A stretch of DNA of 64,000 nt from a virus, in IMG/VR virus record IMGVR_UViG_3300021142_000013, positions 38,075 to 102,074 of that record. The stretch is one strand, 5' to 3'. Below, in pieces: positions 9,901 to 16,706 of the stretch. The position numbers and the translations under genes are program-made. The stretch's first letter is position 1; each line of letters opens with the position of its first letter. The notes beneath the pieces are model-generated. The model was not told where the DNA came from and did not search any database. It was given only the letters and a program-made list of their open reading frames with translations.

Positions 9901-12648
9901 GTAAACCATATGGAAATAATGCTACCAATGTGGTTTAAAAACAAACTTAAAGGAAGTAAAAAATGGAAAAATTCATCTAATGAAGAAATCCTCAATCATT
10001 TAAACAATACAGAAGAAGGAAAGAACATTTTAAAAGGTATTGGTTTTCGTATTCCTACACAGGAAACAAATTCATCTGAAGCATTTATTGTAAAAGATTT
10101 CCTACCAGATATGCTAGGAGATACAATTGTAGTACCAGAAGCACTTACTACAAAAGCAGGTATCGACTTTGACGTGGATAAAATGAATACATATCTTAAA
10201 AATGTATATGTAGATTCAAATGATAACATTAAAGAAGTTCCTTTTTTTGGTATAGGACATGATGCATTAAATAAAGTAAAAGACTTTATACTAGGAAATA
10301 TATTTGAAAAAAAAGTTACTGAGAGATTAGATGCTATTGATAATTTAAGTGATGAAGATTTAGAATCAGATGGATTATATTCAGAATCTGATAGAATATA
10401 TAAAGAATCATTAGAAAATGAATATTTCAATTCAATGAATAATTTAATTCTACATCCTGATAACTATGAAAGATTAATTGTTCCTAACTCCGCAGATAAA
10501 TTTAAAAAAATAGCAAGTAATTTAACAGAATTAGCTCCTGAAGAGTTTGGTGATAAAGGTGTTAAATCTCCTTTAGATAGTTCTTATATGGCTAATGGAC
10601 GACATGGTGCGCTAGTTGTAGCACAGGGTGGTGTGGGTATCGCTGCTGTAGGACAAACAAACAATGCTTATAATCAATTACAACCAATATATCTAGATCC
10701 TGCAAAATTAGCAAATGTACCCAAAAAACAAAGAGATTGGTTAGGTACACTAGATATAAAACTTCCACACAATACAATTAATATTAACGGGATAGATCTT
10801 CCATCATTTTCTTCAAAGGAAGATACGAAAGGGAATTTAATATCTAACAATATTTCTCAGGTAATAGATGGTACTGTTGACTATGTTAAAGACCCTTGGT
10901 TATCTAAATTGGTATACTCTAAATCTTTGCTTTCTCCAGCATTAACTATAATGAAACTAGGTACAGATCCAGAAACAACTTTTATGTTTTTGAATCAACC
11001 TGTTATTAGAGAGTATCTTAAATTCATGGATAAAAATGGTGAAACATTTTTAAATAATGATAAATTAGTAAAATCTTTTTATAAAGTACAAGAGTTTAAT
11101 TCAGGAAAAGCAAAATCTACTGAAATTAATACTAAAGATCTTAAAAATAATATTTCTAAATACTATAAAGATAAAGGCAAGTTTACAGAAGCAGAAAACG
11201 CAGAACAAAAATTAATTTTACAAGAATTTTTAAAATATAATACAATTTCTTCTAATTTATTTGATGTTTCTCGTGTTAGTGATAACGATACAAATCCAAT
11301 TGTTACTGATGCTGATATTATAAAAGAAAATCTTAATCGAGAAAAAGCATTAAATAATAATGTTATATCTGGAATAAATAATCTTTTAAATAATACAGGA
11401 CAAGATAATTTGTTTAAAAAACAAGTTGATGCTGTAAATGCTGTTTCGGAATCATTAAGTAATTTAGATTATGTAAAAGATATTAGAAATTCTGTAATAG
11501 GAGATATTGCAAATATAAGTAGACTTAATAAAGAAGACTATAATAAAGCTGCTCGTGATATAGATAGTTCTTTAATTACATATATGGTTCAAACAGAATC
11601 TGGTTTATCAGATAGAATTAAAGAAATGATGATTGACAGAGAAACTTCTGTTGCAAATAAACTTTTAAATTTAAAGAAAAGTATTCCTAAAAACTCATCT
11701 CTTACCAGCAATAGTTTTTTAAATAAACTATTTGCTAATATCAAAGGAGATACTAAAAATATAGGTCTTTTAACTAAAGTAAATGATATATTAACATCTG
11801 ATACTTATACCAATGATCTACGTGAATTAAGAGATAACGCATCAACCAATGAACTATATAAGGATTTAGTTAATTTATCTTTTCTACAATCAGGTGTATC
11901 TAAAAATGCATTATCGTATTCAGAATATCTTCCACACGAAGATTATAGTGAAATGATACAACCATTAATAGAAAACATCAGTCATTATGATTTAACAGCT
12001 TTTAAAGAAAATGGTGCATATTTTAGAAATGCTTGGAGTAATACCCGTGTAGTTCCTGAAACACATGAAAGTAGATTTGAACCAACTTTCTATAATCCTG
12101 AAGGAGGTGTAAAAGTAGGTCGTATGGAGTATGAACCTTGGCACAAAAGTCTTAGAGAGAAATATAATATAAAAGAGTTTTGGAATAGACCTTATAAAGT
12201 AGGTACTGGTTATGGTGTAGCAGATGCTTCATATATAACAATGAACTTAATAGAAAAAGATAATTTCGGAGAAGATGCTAATTTTGGTAAAGTACTTCTG
12301 AAAAGATTAGAAGATTCTCAAGGTAATCCTATTATAGAAGGTAGTAATTTTACTAATTATGTATATATTCCAATAAATGCTTGGGGTAATGGTGTGAAAG
12401 CACAAGAATATTATTCTGAACCTAAACAATCAGAATTTAAAAATGGATATCGTAAAGTAACAGAAATACCTGCAGAAGAATTATTAAATTCTTATAATAA
12501 AACAGAAGAACTTTTGGAAAATCCAAAAATTAATCGTACTTTTGATAAACCTGAAGAAAAATCGTTATCTAAAGATAATGAGCCAGAAGTTCCTTGGGAT
12601 GAATGTACAAAACCTGCTTTTACTCCTAAAAAACCAAATAAAAAATAA
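961..12648 (+). CDS. Giant virion protein: crAss-like virion RNA polymerase with zincin protease domain
   Basis: This 3895-residue protein is much longer than the roughly 2200-residue virion RNA polymerase of crAss-like phage phi14:2. The decisive motif is D3069-F-D-V-D3073, preceded by SSEAF and FLPDMLGDTIVVP. It matches the DxDxD metal-binding loop in the second double-psi beta-barrel of YonO/crAss-type single-subunit polymerases. A preceding stretch near residues 2930-3000 may form the first barrel. H1667-E-A-F-H1671 in TTYHEAFHSVW, followed about 60 residues later by EKMAEEFRNH, is a zincin metallopeptidase site. The first 500 or so residues hold Gly/Ala-rich hydrophobic stretches, perhaps for passage through the envelope. 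Such polymerases are packaged, injected and transcribe early genes; the protease may mature the polyprotein. Domain limits are my estimates. Confidence 0.85.
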   Translation: MPEYAPIINPDNTRPILPNQSPLSDNISKEPVIGNSKELDAQYRKQQFNNIFSAPYKDKDAMKTYYTPEPETRKYPLFNPLVDNEEIYAQQQSPLTQTFHGITKGVADAGISFAQTLLFQPNAQWAEDAKSRLENFLPNYYSHWQQQHPVQAAIPFFGSGANFWFDKVFKGTADMLGMIGANYIQSALIGLATGGIGEIGTLSEGVGNIYLKASKFLSGVDKTAEFLKDMNLEGRELEAIQGFEKTYTQNVGREFLQNTGHVATNTIFSHMMASQGAKETYDTIHKDLHNQFVQENGYEPTGEDLTNIEKTATSASNVKYGTDFALFMVQALAMPHLLNSFKSAINPSFKGVEELTSKMSGKVSLEEGAKTLTDADKLKYESTKGNPFVNNYIKPFTKNMITLGGITVGTETSKEAVKKYFEDKYNKKIVGNLNDIIKSTVSGLENTFGSNEGLEGILSSMMTGGILGIVEHALEARNARKSGQMTPEERGNYAYNQMNNWSASGIFENNYAEAAATMKSVDDMNQAIKDNDPLAFKAAKDDHFFNFITSGIKNNLFDVRIAQLEAMKEIPLEELNKSLGLPKDTDSHKYIDSLIDKAHELKRAHDAMNKTLGNPFVYKNNPKTEEELKQNELYQTFEDYKSSLVKLSYNKREIDKDVKNIEQEAKKVDPRIDKDLLSKLTDPNKLRDLKEEYKDNIRDLEEQLRAKLFSGKDLINKKEQLKHLNTLVSKIEKTLDSKTFNGVEYHPLFNDLLNYEVNGRNLENQVPIDKVHIADLYDKGYDLNKLTKQVKIADFAYDFQFSKDGYDDFIARTDEARKALDIFRSEAEMKAYSPIKDADEIKDNKAKPEENRQWNLNKEHNPYTVSQDGDKWNVKNPFGEPIQSFDTKAEAEENRDYENKNLSDLKSITPTGKKADDGRIEVVDSKGNVQWLDPRMLENYQPTKTEAEIVAARKEFNKNLQVSVKKQTDKNKPTVLPENDDFAEQIVKDNEARPEAKKPSLSTLFLRGTYNEKDGSPIHKRREAFAAKIDNLPNHNNLRLILITPNTEEAFGLKGLSDAFLDNLGEVINKNDPEQGLVMRAMVEQDADGSLYYVNNKGERIGKAGEEIPNILEKGIFDTMPTTDLSWRSKPDEKRFHYQQGQTEEDALAYQKAWKAKRKQIFKWKGDKENLLGNTEVYEFLTSRGIAQLNDLTPTGKVDENGKEINKRARNAVGGTLIDESKIGNEGLIEISTTGKISHNGEDISVSKGVPLFHNGSTLEYLSNRKLIDKEISNIYNILKYSAKEGKFNQDVIDYLQGVINFTTTETGKSISRNQVYLKDGFLYFGNNENGVPFTEKGIKQNSKLIEEYLGKMYNGVNNRYLKENRPFTEISINDKGELESFTWKSYQHYLLSDKYISDDAEHNLHNKSRGGVDSIPLTTPIRKVVEDVPNDSNFIYKSFIIQNQQEGAEFLKIEKKKEQPEPIKETKPKDTKETPIKFDTTTKYKFKSSTGEDIAYTAGIDENGKAQINWVEEDQLGLRRAVAKILTNKGKDLNDPESQYEAVNQLEKEVTDYLNERLDKKRATTVKDEKKIDEKAKEIKKEKKPNSKKKPNPGFGEEQYRIVDNFDYVKADLNKEEKWMKENLSTVPFNRLENIIRTTNGGTAFGVFKDAAIHIWENAEVGTTYHEAFHSVWDMFTTLPERETLLKEFNSREGSFIDRETGETVDYKNADEHQILEKMAEEFRNHVITNNKPQGNALTRFFRDLVNMIKKLISPESKTIDQLFKRINSGYYNTGTSVSETFDRADSKYRVPGISASKSYHLVKDITSRIISRLFATDEGLNTLVNFENPKDTPSKVFEDIYNERATYYTDNDTEGTIPDQFENGLINEDQFKSYQNFWANVDKGWDTVKADIVDYLKTLGIDTKFSGEYVSLANEESYIENNSENADSADYDKSDRQEQYLKDEFKLDAKRSAGVPIKLLLSTLFEASFQKEAQPINGLMPVSDVIDPNTGLRKMLPYAKTFNTLMSTLYNLNTPSEKQEKLKELAQKDPNYVRLYNRLGFNKPADQINAAELKLQTIFFSVFSKQRPETMTTIKTENGKETSTFSSNTVANTGRLLESWMTNLVEEGLKSGLVEEREGVPTFKASKLRDASLKTNADKSKFLSSFGIQFDPSLMEKLSAKDQKDLSKAINGLKEGIIKNPIIVDVNKKTLGEQSNLERIAEILTRASGEGEESTIFGLKSEQRQTYLNNNTVSNWSNDLNNVKTKEELFNKLPFLENDPYRQDSWYLSNLFNEDGTRKAIKLETKYTQGINDQSDNRNPRKPIGVLPYAERVVHQINQELNKNYYILTPGDSKTEWMLSMEHIIPYSNFKGALVNDKVYNLFNKYYKTEKEIATEADGKINESYKSLTYPINGDYNTEELGKEKLTKFVTDRVEATKKTLMDFGFIQDTGKGFKLKGFDKNFMKANDLNKNLSAQEVHDFIKFREINYMLNNVEQTKLLFGDIVSKAKDWEKRVKSFLSPRQSSYYGNDAYNNILNDEYNKVGDTPLKQGDPGYWNHKDNMKTATIKDVYSTEDREYNGNRKSIVNDASLPKEIREAYEKNNVADAGAWVNATAYREILTKSQQTFTKEQEQQYQYELAKDRMLIDKDSKAGILPKSLSWQYSSEELRKADEELLSKGDPKSGKFAILKTVGTGVDAEGNTFLHKKSIAPQFYSMFRKEENGKVSIGNGALAYLKDLRQGVSYHIAESGVKIGAKEKVDFYNKEGQPNIEQFNLNQISSIPFRYYGIQVETQGSKEKQTLGSQVSKLVKMNFFNGGLPIDIQDKYNLDTWNGLSEKEKLDNSPVYKAIKRYSDVYSAMHDHGYNIFLNKLGIEDLGDRFAIPDKSKVLALLQNELLRREAPENIKDAIKLNDQGEFVTAFEALPNYKQIKDIFSSQIEKNIAKPKMNGGPKIMLSNLGFEVGDRKITQKMVKGNPVYVSSGLEFYTAEYDNAGKRTKVNHMEIMLPMWFKNKLKGSKKWKNSSNEEILNHLNNTEEGKNILKGIGFRIPTQETNSSEAFIVKDFLPDMLGDTIVVPEALTTKAGIDFDVDKMNTYLKNVYVDSNDNIKEVPFFGIGHDALNKVKDFILGNIFEKKVTERLDAIDNLSDEDLESDGLYSESDRIYKESLENEYFNSMNNLILHPDNYERLIVPNSADKFKKIASNLTELAPEEFGDKGVKSPLDSSYMANGRHGALVVAQGGVGIAAVGQTNNAYNQLQPIYLDPAKLANVPKKQRDWLGTLDIKLPHNTININGIDLPSFSSKEDTKGNLISNNISQVIDGTVDYVKDPWLSKLVYSKSLLSPALTIMKLGTDPETTFMFLNQPVIREYLKFMDKNGETFLNNDKLVKSFYKVQEFNSGKAKSTEINTKDLKNNISKYYKDKGKFTEAENAEQKLILQEFLKYNTISSNLFDVSRVSDNDTNPIVTDADIIKENLNREKALNNNVISGINNLLNNTGQDNLFKKQVDAVNAVSESLSNLDYVKDIRNSVIGDIANISRLNKEDYNKAARDIDSSLITYMVQTESGLSDRIKEMMIDRETSVANKLLNLKKSIPKNSSLTSNSFLNKLFANIKGDTKNIGLLTKVNDILTSDTYTNDLRELRDNASTNELYKDLVNLSFLQSGVSKNALSYSEYLPHEDYSEMIQPLIENISHYDLTAFKENGAYFRNAWSNTRVVPETHESRFEPTFYNPEGGVKVGRMEYEPWHKSLREKYNIKEFWNRPYKVGTGYGVADASYITMNLIEKDNFGEDANFGKVLLKRLEDSQGNPIIEGSNFTNYVYIPINAWGNGVKAQEYYSEPKQSEFKNGYRKVTEIPAEELLNSYNKTEELLENPKINRTFDKPEEKSLSKDNEPEVPWDECTKPAFTPKKPNKK

Positions 12649-12989
12649 TGAAACTAGAAGCTGTAATTATATGCGTAAACTACTCAGATTTTCTGGCGCA
12701 TACTTTACCACAAAATAAACAGTTTTTTGACAAGTTAGTAGTTGTCACAGATACGAAAGACACAAAAACAAAACAATTATGTGATTATTACAACGTGTTT
12801 TGCATTCAAACAGATGTTTTTTATAATGGAGGTAGTCCTTTTAATAAAGGAATGGGTATAAATGAAGGATTGAAGTGTTTAGATAAAGATGGGTGGGTAT
12901 TACATATAGATGCAGATATTTATCTACCACCTTTAACAAGAGAAATCCTTGAAAAAATAAATTTAAATCCTATTTTTTGTATGGGATAG
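12648..12989 (+). CDS. Glycosyltransferase, N-terminal part (frameshifted gene)
   Basis: This frame gives 113 residues of a GT-A type glycosyltransferase. It has a Rossmann-like start (AVIICVNYSDF), a central strand ending in a DxD motif (HIDADIYLP, the nucleotide-sugar metal site), and then stops. The rest continues in the -1 frame from about 12977. The frames meet at a run of six T (12973-12978). A slip of one base back there gives NPIF-LYGIDRMMCP, one continuous protein of about 273 residues. The ATG overlaps the stop of the giant gene (TAATG). Whether the slip is programmed, a sequencing error or a true inactivation cannot be decided from one sequence. Confidence 0.6.
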   Translation: MKLEAVIICVNYSDFLAHTLPQNKQFFDKLVVVTDTKDTKTKQLCDYYNVFCIQTDVFYNGGSPFNKGMGINEGLKCLDKDGWVLHIDADIYLPPLTREILEKINLNPIFCMG

Positions 12990-13468
12990 ATCGTATGATG
13001 TGTCCTACATATGAAGAATGGATTAAATTTAAAGAAAACCCTACTCCTACACATACAGCACATGTTTTTGTACATCCTACAATATTTCCTATGGGTGTTA
13101 GAATATGTGATTATACTACTAATCAAGGTTATCATCCTATAGGATATTTTCAGTTATGGAATCCAAAAGGTTCTGGAATATTCAATTATCCAATAGAACA
13201 TGGTCGTGCAGATAGGACAGATGTGCTTTTTTCTAAAAATTGGACAAGAGAAAATAGAGTATTAATTCCAGAACTAATATGCATCCATTTAGAATCAGAA
13301 GATTTGAATCTAAAAGAAATGGGTAAGAACTGGTCTGGTAGAAAAACAACTATTTTTTCTAAAAATGCCGAACCAATTATTATAAAAACCAAACCTATAC
13401 GAGGATATAAATCAGATATGTTTAGACATCTATGTATTCTAATAGGTCGAATATTTGATAAAAAATGA
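12977..13468 (+). CDS. Glycosyltransferase, C-terminal part (-1 frame)
   Basis: This frame holds the second half of the gene above, in the -1 frame. It carries YGIDRMMCPTYEEW and later GYFQLWNPKG, the acceptor-side half of a GT-A fold. The only in-frame start at its beginning is a TTG within the T6 run, so independent translation is less likely than frameshifting from the upstream part. Its stop overlaps the ATG of the peptidase gene by four bases (ATGA), typical of translational coupling. The coding pressure retained in this half argues against an old pseudogene. A sugar transferase among virion genes could decorate virion proteins or host surface glycans; the target is unknown. Confidence 0.55.
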   Translation: MYGIDRMMCPTYEEWIKFKENPTPTHTAHVFVHPTIFPMGVRICDYTTNQGYHPIGYFQLWNPKGSGIFNYPIEHGRADRTDVLFSKNWTRENRVLIPELICIHLESEDLNLKEMGKNWSGRKTTIFSKNAEPIIIKTKPIRGYKSDMFRHLCILIGRIFDKK

Positions 13469-14037
13469 TTTTAATTTCTGCACATAAAGATACTGTTTTT
13501 AATAATCCTAAAATGGATTACAAAGACGGTAAACATATTGGTTTACTAGATAATCAAATAGGTATACTTGTAGCGAATCTTTCATTATATAGTAACGATA
13601 TTATATATGAATTAGAAAAATCAGGTAAAATACAATATTATTTTAATGAAGGAGAAGAATTTGGATTATTAACAAATCCACCTAAATTAACTAAAAAAGA
13701 TATTGTAATTGTTGTCGACGTATGTTCAGATAAGAAATATAAAGGATACGATGTCGCTATTGAAAATATCTGGAATATCGAAGATATTGACGGAATAATT
13801 GAAAATCTTAAATGGGAGGGCTATAAGGTATTAAAATCTGACTATACAGGAGATCTTTCAGATGAAGATGAAGCTTTCTCTTGGGTAGAACAAAAAGTGC
13901 CTGTAATGAGCTTTATAATACCAATAGAGGCTATTAATGATGGATGGCATAGAATACAGCAAGATAATACAATAACCTATCAAAAGGTTAAAAAAGCAGC
14001 TAATTGTTTAACTAGATTAATTTGTTATACTATATAA
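13465..14037 (+). CDS. M28-like (M20/M28/M42 clan) zinc peptidase
   Basis: This 190-residue protein shows the metal-ligand order of co-catalytic zinc peptidases: H7-K-D9 in ISAHKDT, D29 in GLLDNQIG, the E64-E65 pair in NEGEEFG, D85 in VVDVC, and a late His in DGWHRIQQDNT. The family hydrolyses peptide or amide bonds, usually at chain ends. At 190 residues it is shorter than typical M28 or M20 enzymes, so it looks like a bare catalytic domain. It has no signal peptide, so it acts in the cytoplasm or inside the virion. It lies between a glycosyltransferase and an ATP-grasp ligase, which suggests a peptide-modification group with ligase and hydrolase side by side. The substrate is unknown. Confidence 0.65.
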   Translation: MILISAHKDTVFNNPKMDYKDGKHIGLLDNQIGILVANLSLYSNDIIYELEKSGKIQYYFNEGEEFGLLTNPPKLTKKDIVIVVDVCSDKKYKGYDVAIENIWNIEDIDGIIENLKWEGYKVLKSDYTGDLSDEDEAFSWVEQKVPVMSFIIPIEAINDGWHRIQQDNTITYQKVKKAANCLTRLICYTI

Positions 14038-14038
14038 T

Positions 14039-16378
14039 ATGAGCATTAAAGATAAAAAAATTCTAATATTTGACACAGGTTCTTTCTTTGAAACAGCTTT
14101 AAAATTAGCAGATTATTTTCAGCAAGTATACTATTATTGTGCTTGGGAATCTGGATTTCCTGGTATGGATAAAGCAGTTTTAGGTAGTGAATGGAAAGAT
14201 GGTAAACAATTAGATACTTTTGATGGTAAAAATCTTAAACGCGTTTTAAGTTTTTATGATTATATAGATGAAGTAGATGTTATTCTATTTACCGATGTAT
14301 ATTGGGGTGATTTGCAAGAATATCTTCGTAACCTAGGATATAATGTTTTTGGTTGTGGATATGGTTCTGAATTAGAACTTGATAGATGGGATACAGCAAA
14401 AACATTTAAAGAAAATGGTATGGATGTTGCTTCTATGAAAAAAATAATTGGAATAGATGCACTTAAAGAAGAACTACAAAAAGTAGAAGATAAATATATA
14501 AAAATATCACGATATCGTAAATGTACAGAAACTTTTCATCATGAAACTTATGAATTATCTTTACCTATAATTCACAAAATGCAAAGTGAATTAGGTCCTT
14601 TATCTAAAATAGCAGAATTCATAATATGTGATCCTATTGAAGCAATAGTAGAAGAAGGAATTGATTCTTATACGGTTAATGGTGAATATCCGAATGTGGT
14701 ATTAGTAGGTGCAGAAATAAAAGATGCTGCTTATGCAGGAGCCATTATGCAATACAAGGATTTATCTAAAGGAATATTAAAAACAAATAAACAAATTTCT
14801 CCATTATTTAAAGAGTGTCAATATAAAGGATTCTTTTCGACAGAAGTACGTTCTACTAAAGATGATAAGAATTATCTTATAGACATGACTTGTTTTTCAG
14901 AAGATACTGAAGTGCTTACTAACAACGGTTGGAAACTGTTTAAAGATTGTGTAACTGAAGATAAATTTGCTACTTTAAATATAGAAACTAAAGAGATAGA
15001 ATATCAATATGCTTCTAACTATATAGAAAAGGACTATATAGGTAAAATGATTCATTTATCGAATAAAAGAAATACATTTGATTCTTTAGTTACTCCTGAT
15101 CACGATATACTTAGATATGATGAAAAGAAAAGAAAACTTTTTAAACAAAAAGCAAAAGACTTAAATACTAAAGGATATATTCCTCGTACAGGTGTATGGA
15201 AAGGTAAAAATACTGAATTCTTTGAATTACCTTCTTATCATAAAGAATGGGATTGGAATAGTAATCTTCATGGGGGATATAAGATATGTACTAAAATAAA
15301 ACACGAAGATGTTAAGCAGATAAAGATGATTGATTGGGCTTCTTTTATGGGATGGTATTTATCTGAAGGGAGTAACAATGGTTATATAGTAAGTATAACA
15401 CAATCTAAAAGACTAATCGAATTGGAAGAATGTTTAAAAAAGCTTCCTTTTAATTATTCTAAAACTTCTTCAGGATTTCAAATTTCTTCTGTGCAATTAT
15501 GCGAATATTTAAATAAATATGGATTATGTAATGAAAAATACATTCCCGATTATATTTTAAATGCTAATAAAGAAATTATTGAAAGTTTTTTATATTCTTA
15601 TTGGTTAGGTGATGGATCTTCATCTAGTGATAGACAACGATATTTTACTACATCTAAAAAAATAGTAGACGGATTACAAGAATGTATTTTGAAAGTAGGT
15701 TCTGTTGCAAATATTAGAACAGGAAAAGGTGGTAAAGGTTCTGTAATGTCTGTTAATGGTGGAAAAGAATATATAAGAAATCATGATTTATATATTATAG
15801 AACGCTATCGTGAGAGAACAGATTATTGGTTTGAAACAACTTCTCGCAAAGATCGTTATATACACGAAATTGATTATAACGGAAAGGTATATTGTGTTAC
15901 TGTACCAAATGGCACTTTGTATGTAAGAAGAAATGGAAAACCAACATGGTCTGGAAATTGTAGAGAACCTCAACCACCGTCACATTTATATTGTGAAATG
16001 TTTGCGAATCTTGGAGAAATTATATATGAAACAGCTACAGGAAATCTAATAGATGTTATACCAAACGGTAAGTATGGATTATATGCAACAATAACTTCAG
16101 ATTGGTACGATGAAAGCCATCAGGCTATATATTTTCCTCCAGAGATAAGAGATAATGTAAAGCTTAATTATCCTATTAAAATAGATGGTAATTATTACTG
16201 TCTAAATATTAATAATTTTCCAGAAGTAGGTGCTTTAGTATGTTGTGGAGATTCTTTTGAAGAATGTAAAAAGAAAATGGAAGAAATGGCTCCTAAGATA
16301 AAAGGTTATGGTATTAGTATTAAAATGGATAGAATAGATAAAGCAATTGAAGAATTTAGTAAAATGCAAAAATCATGA
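14039..16378 (+). CDS. ATP-grasp ligase (PurD-like fold) interrupted by an intein
   Basis: The 779-residue precursor is an ATP-grasp enzyme with an intein at residues 285-640. Joining residues 1-284 to 641-779 gives a 423-residue host protein. The N-part is Rossmann-like (KILIFDTGSFFETA), followed by an ATP-binding region with KYIKISRYRKCTETFH. The splice junction falls in YLIDMT-CREPQPPSH, which corresponds to the conserved acidic/Asn magnesium site of phosphoribosylamine-glycine ligase-type enzymes (E-x-N-x-R). Inteins typically settle in such sites. The nucleophile after the junction is Cys641. The family joins a carboxylate to an amine using ATP. True PurD activity is unlikely, since no other purine-synthesis gene is nearby. 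A role with the adjacent peptidase is inferred. Confidence 0.75.
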   Translation: MSIKDKKILIFDTGSFFETALKLADYFQQVYYYCAWESGFPGMDKAVLGSEWKDGKQLDTFDGKNLKRVLSFYDYIDEVDVILFTDVYWGDLQEYLRNLGYNVFGCGYGSELELDRWDTAKTFKENGMDVASMKKIIGIDALKEELQKVEDKYIKISRYRKCTETFHHETYELSLPIIHKMQSELGPLSKIAEFIICDPIEAIVEEGIDSYTVNGEYPNVVLVGAEIKDAAYAGAIMQYKDLSKGILKTNKQISPLFKECQYKGFFSTEVRSTKDDKNYLIDMTCFSEDTEVLTNNGWKLFKDCVTEDKFATLNIETKEIEYQYASNYIEKDYIGKMIHLSNKRNTFDSLVTPDHDILRYDEKKRKLFKQKAKDLNTKGYIPRTGVWKGKNTEFFELPSYHKEWDWNSNLHGGYKICTKIKHEDVKQIKMIDWASFMGWYLSEGSNNGYIVSITQSKRLIELEECLKKLPFNYSKTSSGFQISSVQLCEYLNKYGLCNEKYIPDYILNANKEIIESFLYSYWLGDGSSSSDRQRYFTTSKKIVDGLQECILKVGSVANIRTGKGGKGSVMSVNGGKEYIRNHDLYIIERYRERTDYWFETTSRKDRYIHEIDYNGKVYCVTVPNGTLYVRRNGKPTWSGNCREPQPPSHLYCEMFANLGEIIYETATGNLIDVIPNGKYGLYATITSDWYDESHQAIYFPPEIRDNVKLNYPIKIDGNYYCLNINNFPEVGALVCCGDSFEECKKKMEEMAPKIKGYGISIKMDRIDKAIEEFSKMQKS
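14891..15958 (+). mobile_element. Intein with LAGLIDADG homing endonuclease
   Basis: The 356-residue intein is encoded in frame inside the ATP-grasp gene. It starts with Cys285 (CFSEDTEVLTNNGW, block A). It has TPDHD (block B, with the Thr/His pair), two LAGLIDADG-type helices (FMGWYLSEGS and YSYWLGDGSSS), a block F/G end (VYCVTVPNGTLYV ... WSGN640), and Cys641 as the first downstream extein residue. All residues needed for protein splicing (Cys1, B-block His, terminal Asn, +1 Cys) are present. The residue before the terminal Asn is Gly rather than the usual His, which may slow Asn cyclisation. The two helices suggest an active, mobile monomeric endonuclease. Confidence 0.9.
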
Positions 16379-16692
16379 ACATTCACGATTCACGAAAAAT
16401 CTTTTTGAATAAAAGATATATTATCCCAAACGATAAAAATATTTATTATTTTGCAAGTGGTGGTAATTTATTTATATTTAAAGAAGATGGCGGTCAATTA
16501 TCTACAAGATATACTATATATCAGGAAGGTAGTGATTGTTTTATAAAAAGTCCTGCTTTTTATGGTAATCAACCATTATTAGTTGATAAAAATAAAAAAA
16601 GTTTAATCAAATTAACTCCTAAAAATCCAAAAGATGAACACGATTTCATATATTTACAATTATATGCAATCTTTGGAATGTCTTTTTCATAA
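16375..16692 (+). CDS. Hypothetical protein, 105 residues
   Basis: I do not recognise this protein. It is a small beta-rich sequence (IFLNKRYIIPNDKNIYYFASGG and later FKEDGGQLSTRYTIYQEG) without signal peptide or membrane segment. Its ATG overlaps the stop of the ATP-grasp gene by four bases (ATGA), so it is translationally coupled. It is followed after 14 bases by the 1595-residue virion protein. A small partner of one of these neighbours is possible. Confidence 0.55.
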   Translation: MNIHDSRKIFLNKRYIIPNDKNIYYFASGGNLFIFKEDGGQLSTRYTIYQEGSDCFIKSPAFYGNQPLLVDKNKKSLIKLTPKNPKDEHDFIYLQLYAIFGMSFS

Positions 16693-16706
16693 TTTAAAAT
16701 AATCAA

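Noticed and set aside
9996-10430. Antisense 144-residue open frame within the giant gene
   Set aside because: It is a shadow of an A-rich coding strand, Ser/Phe-rich, with no start context, and it lies opposite the conserved polymerase region.
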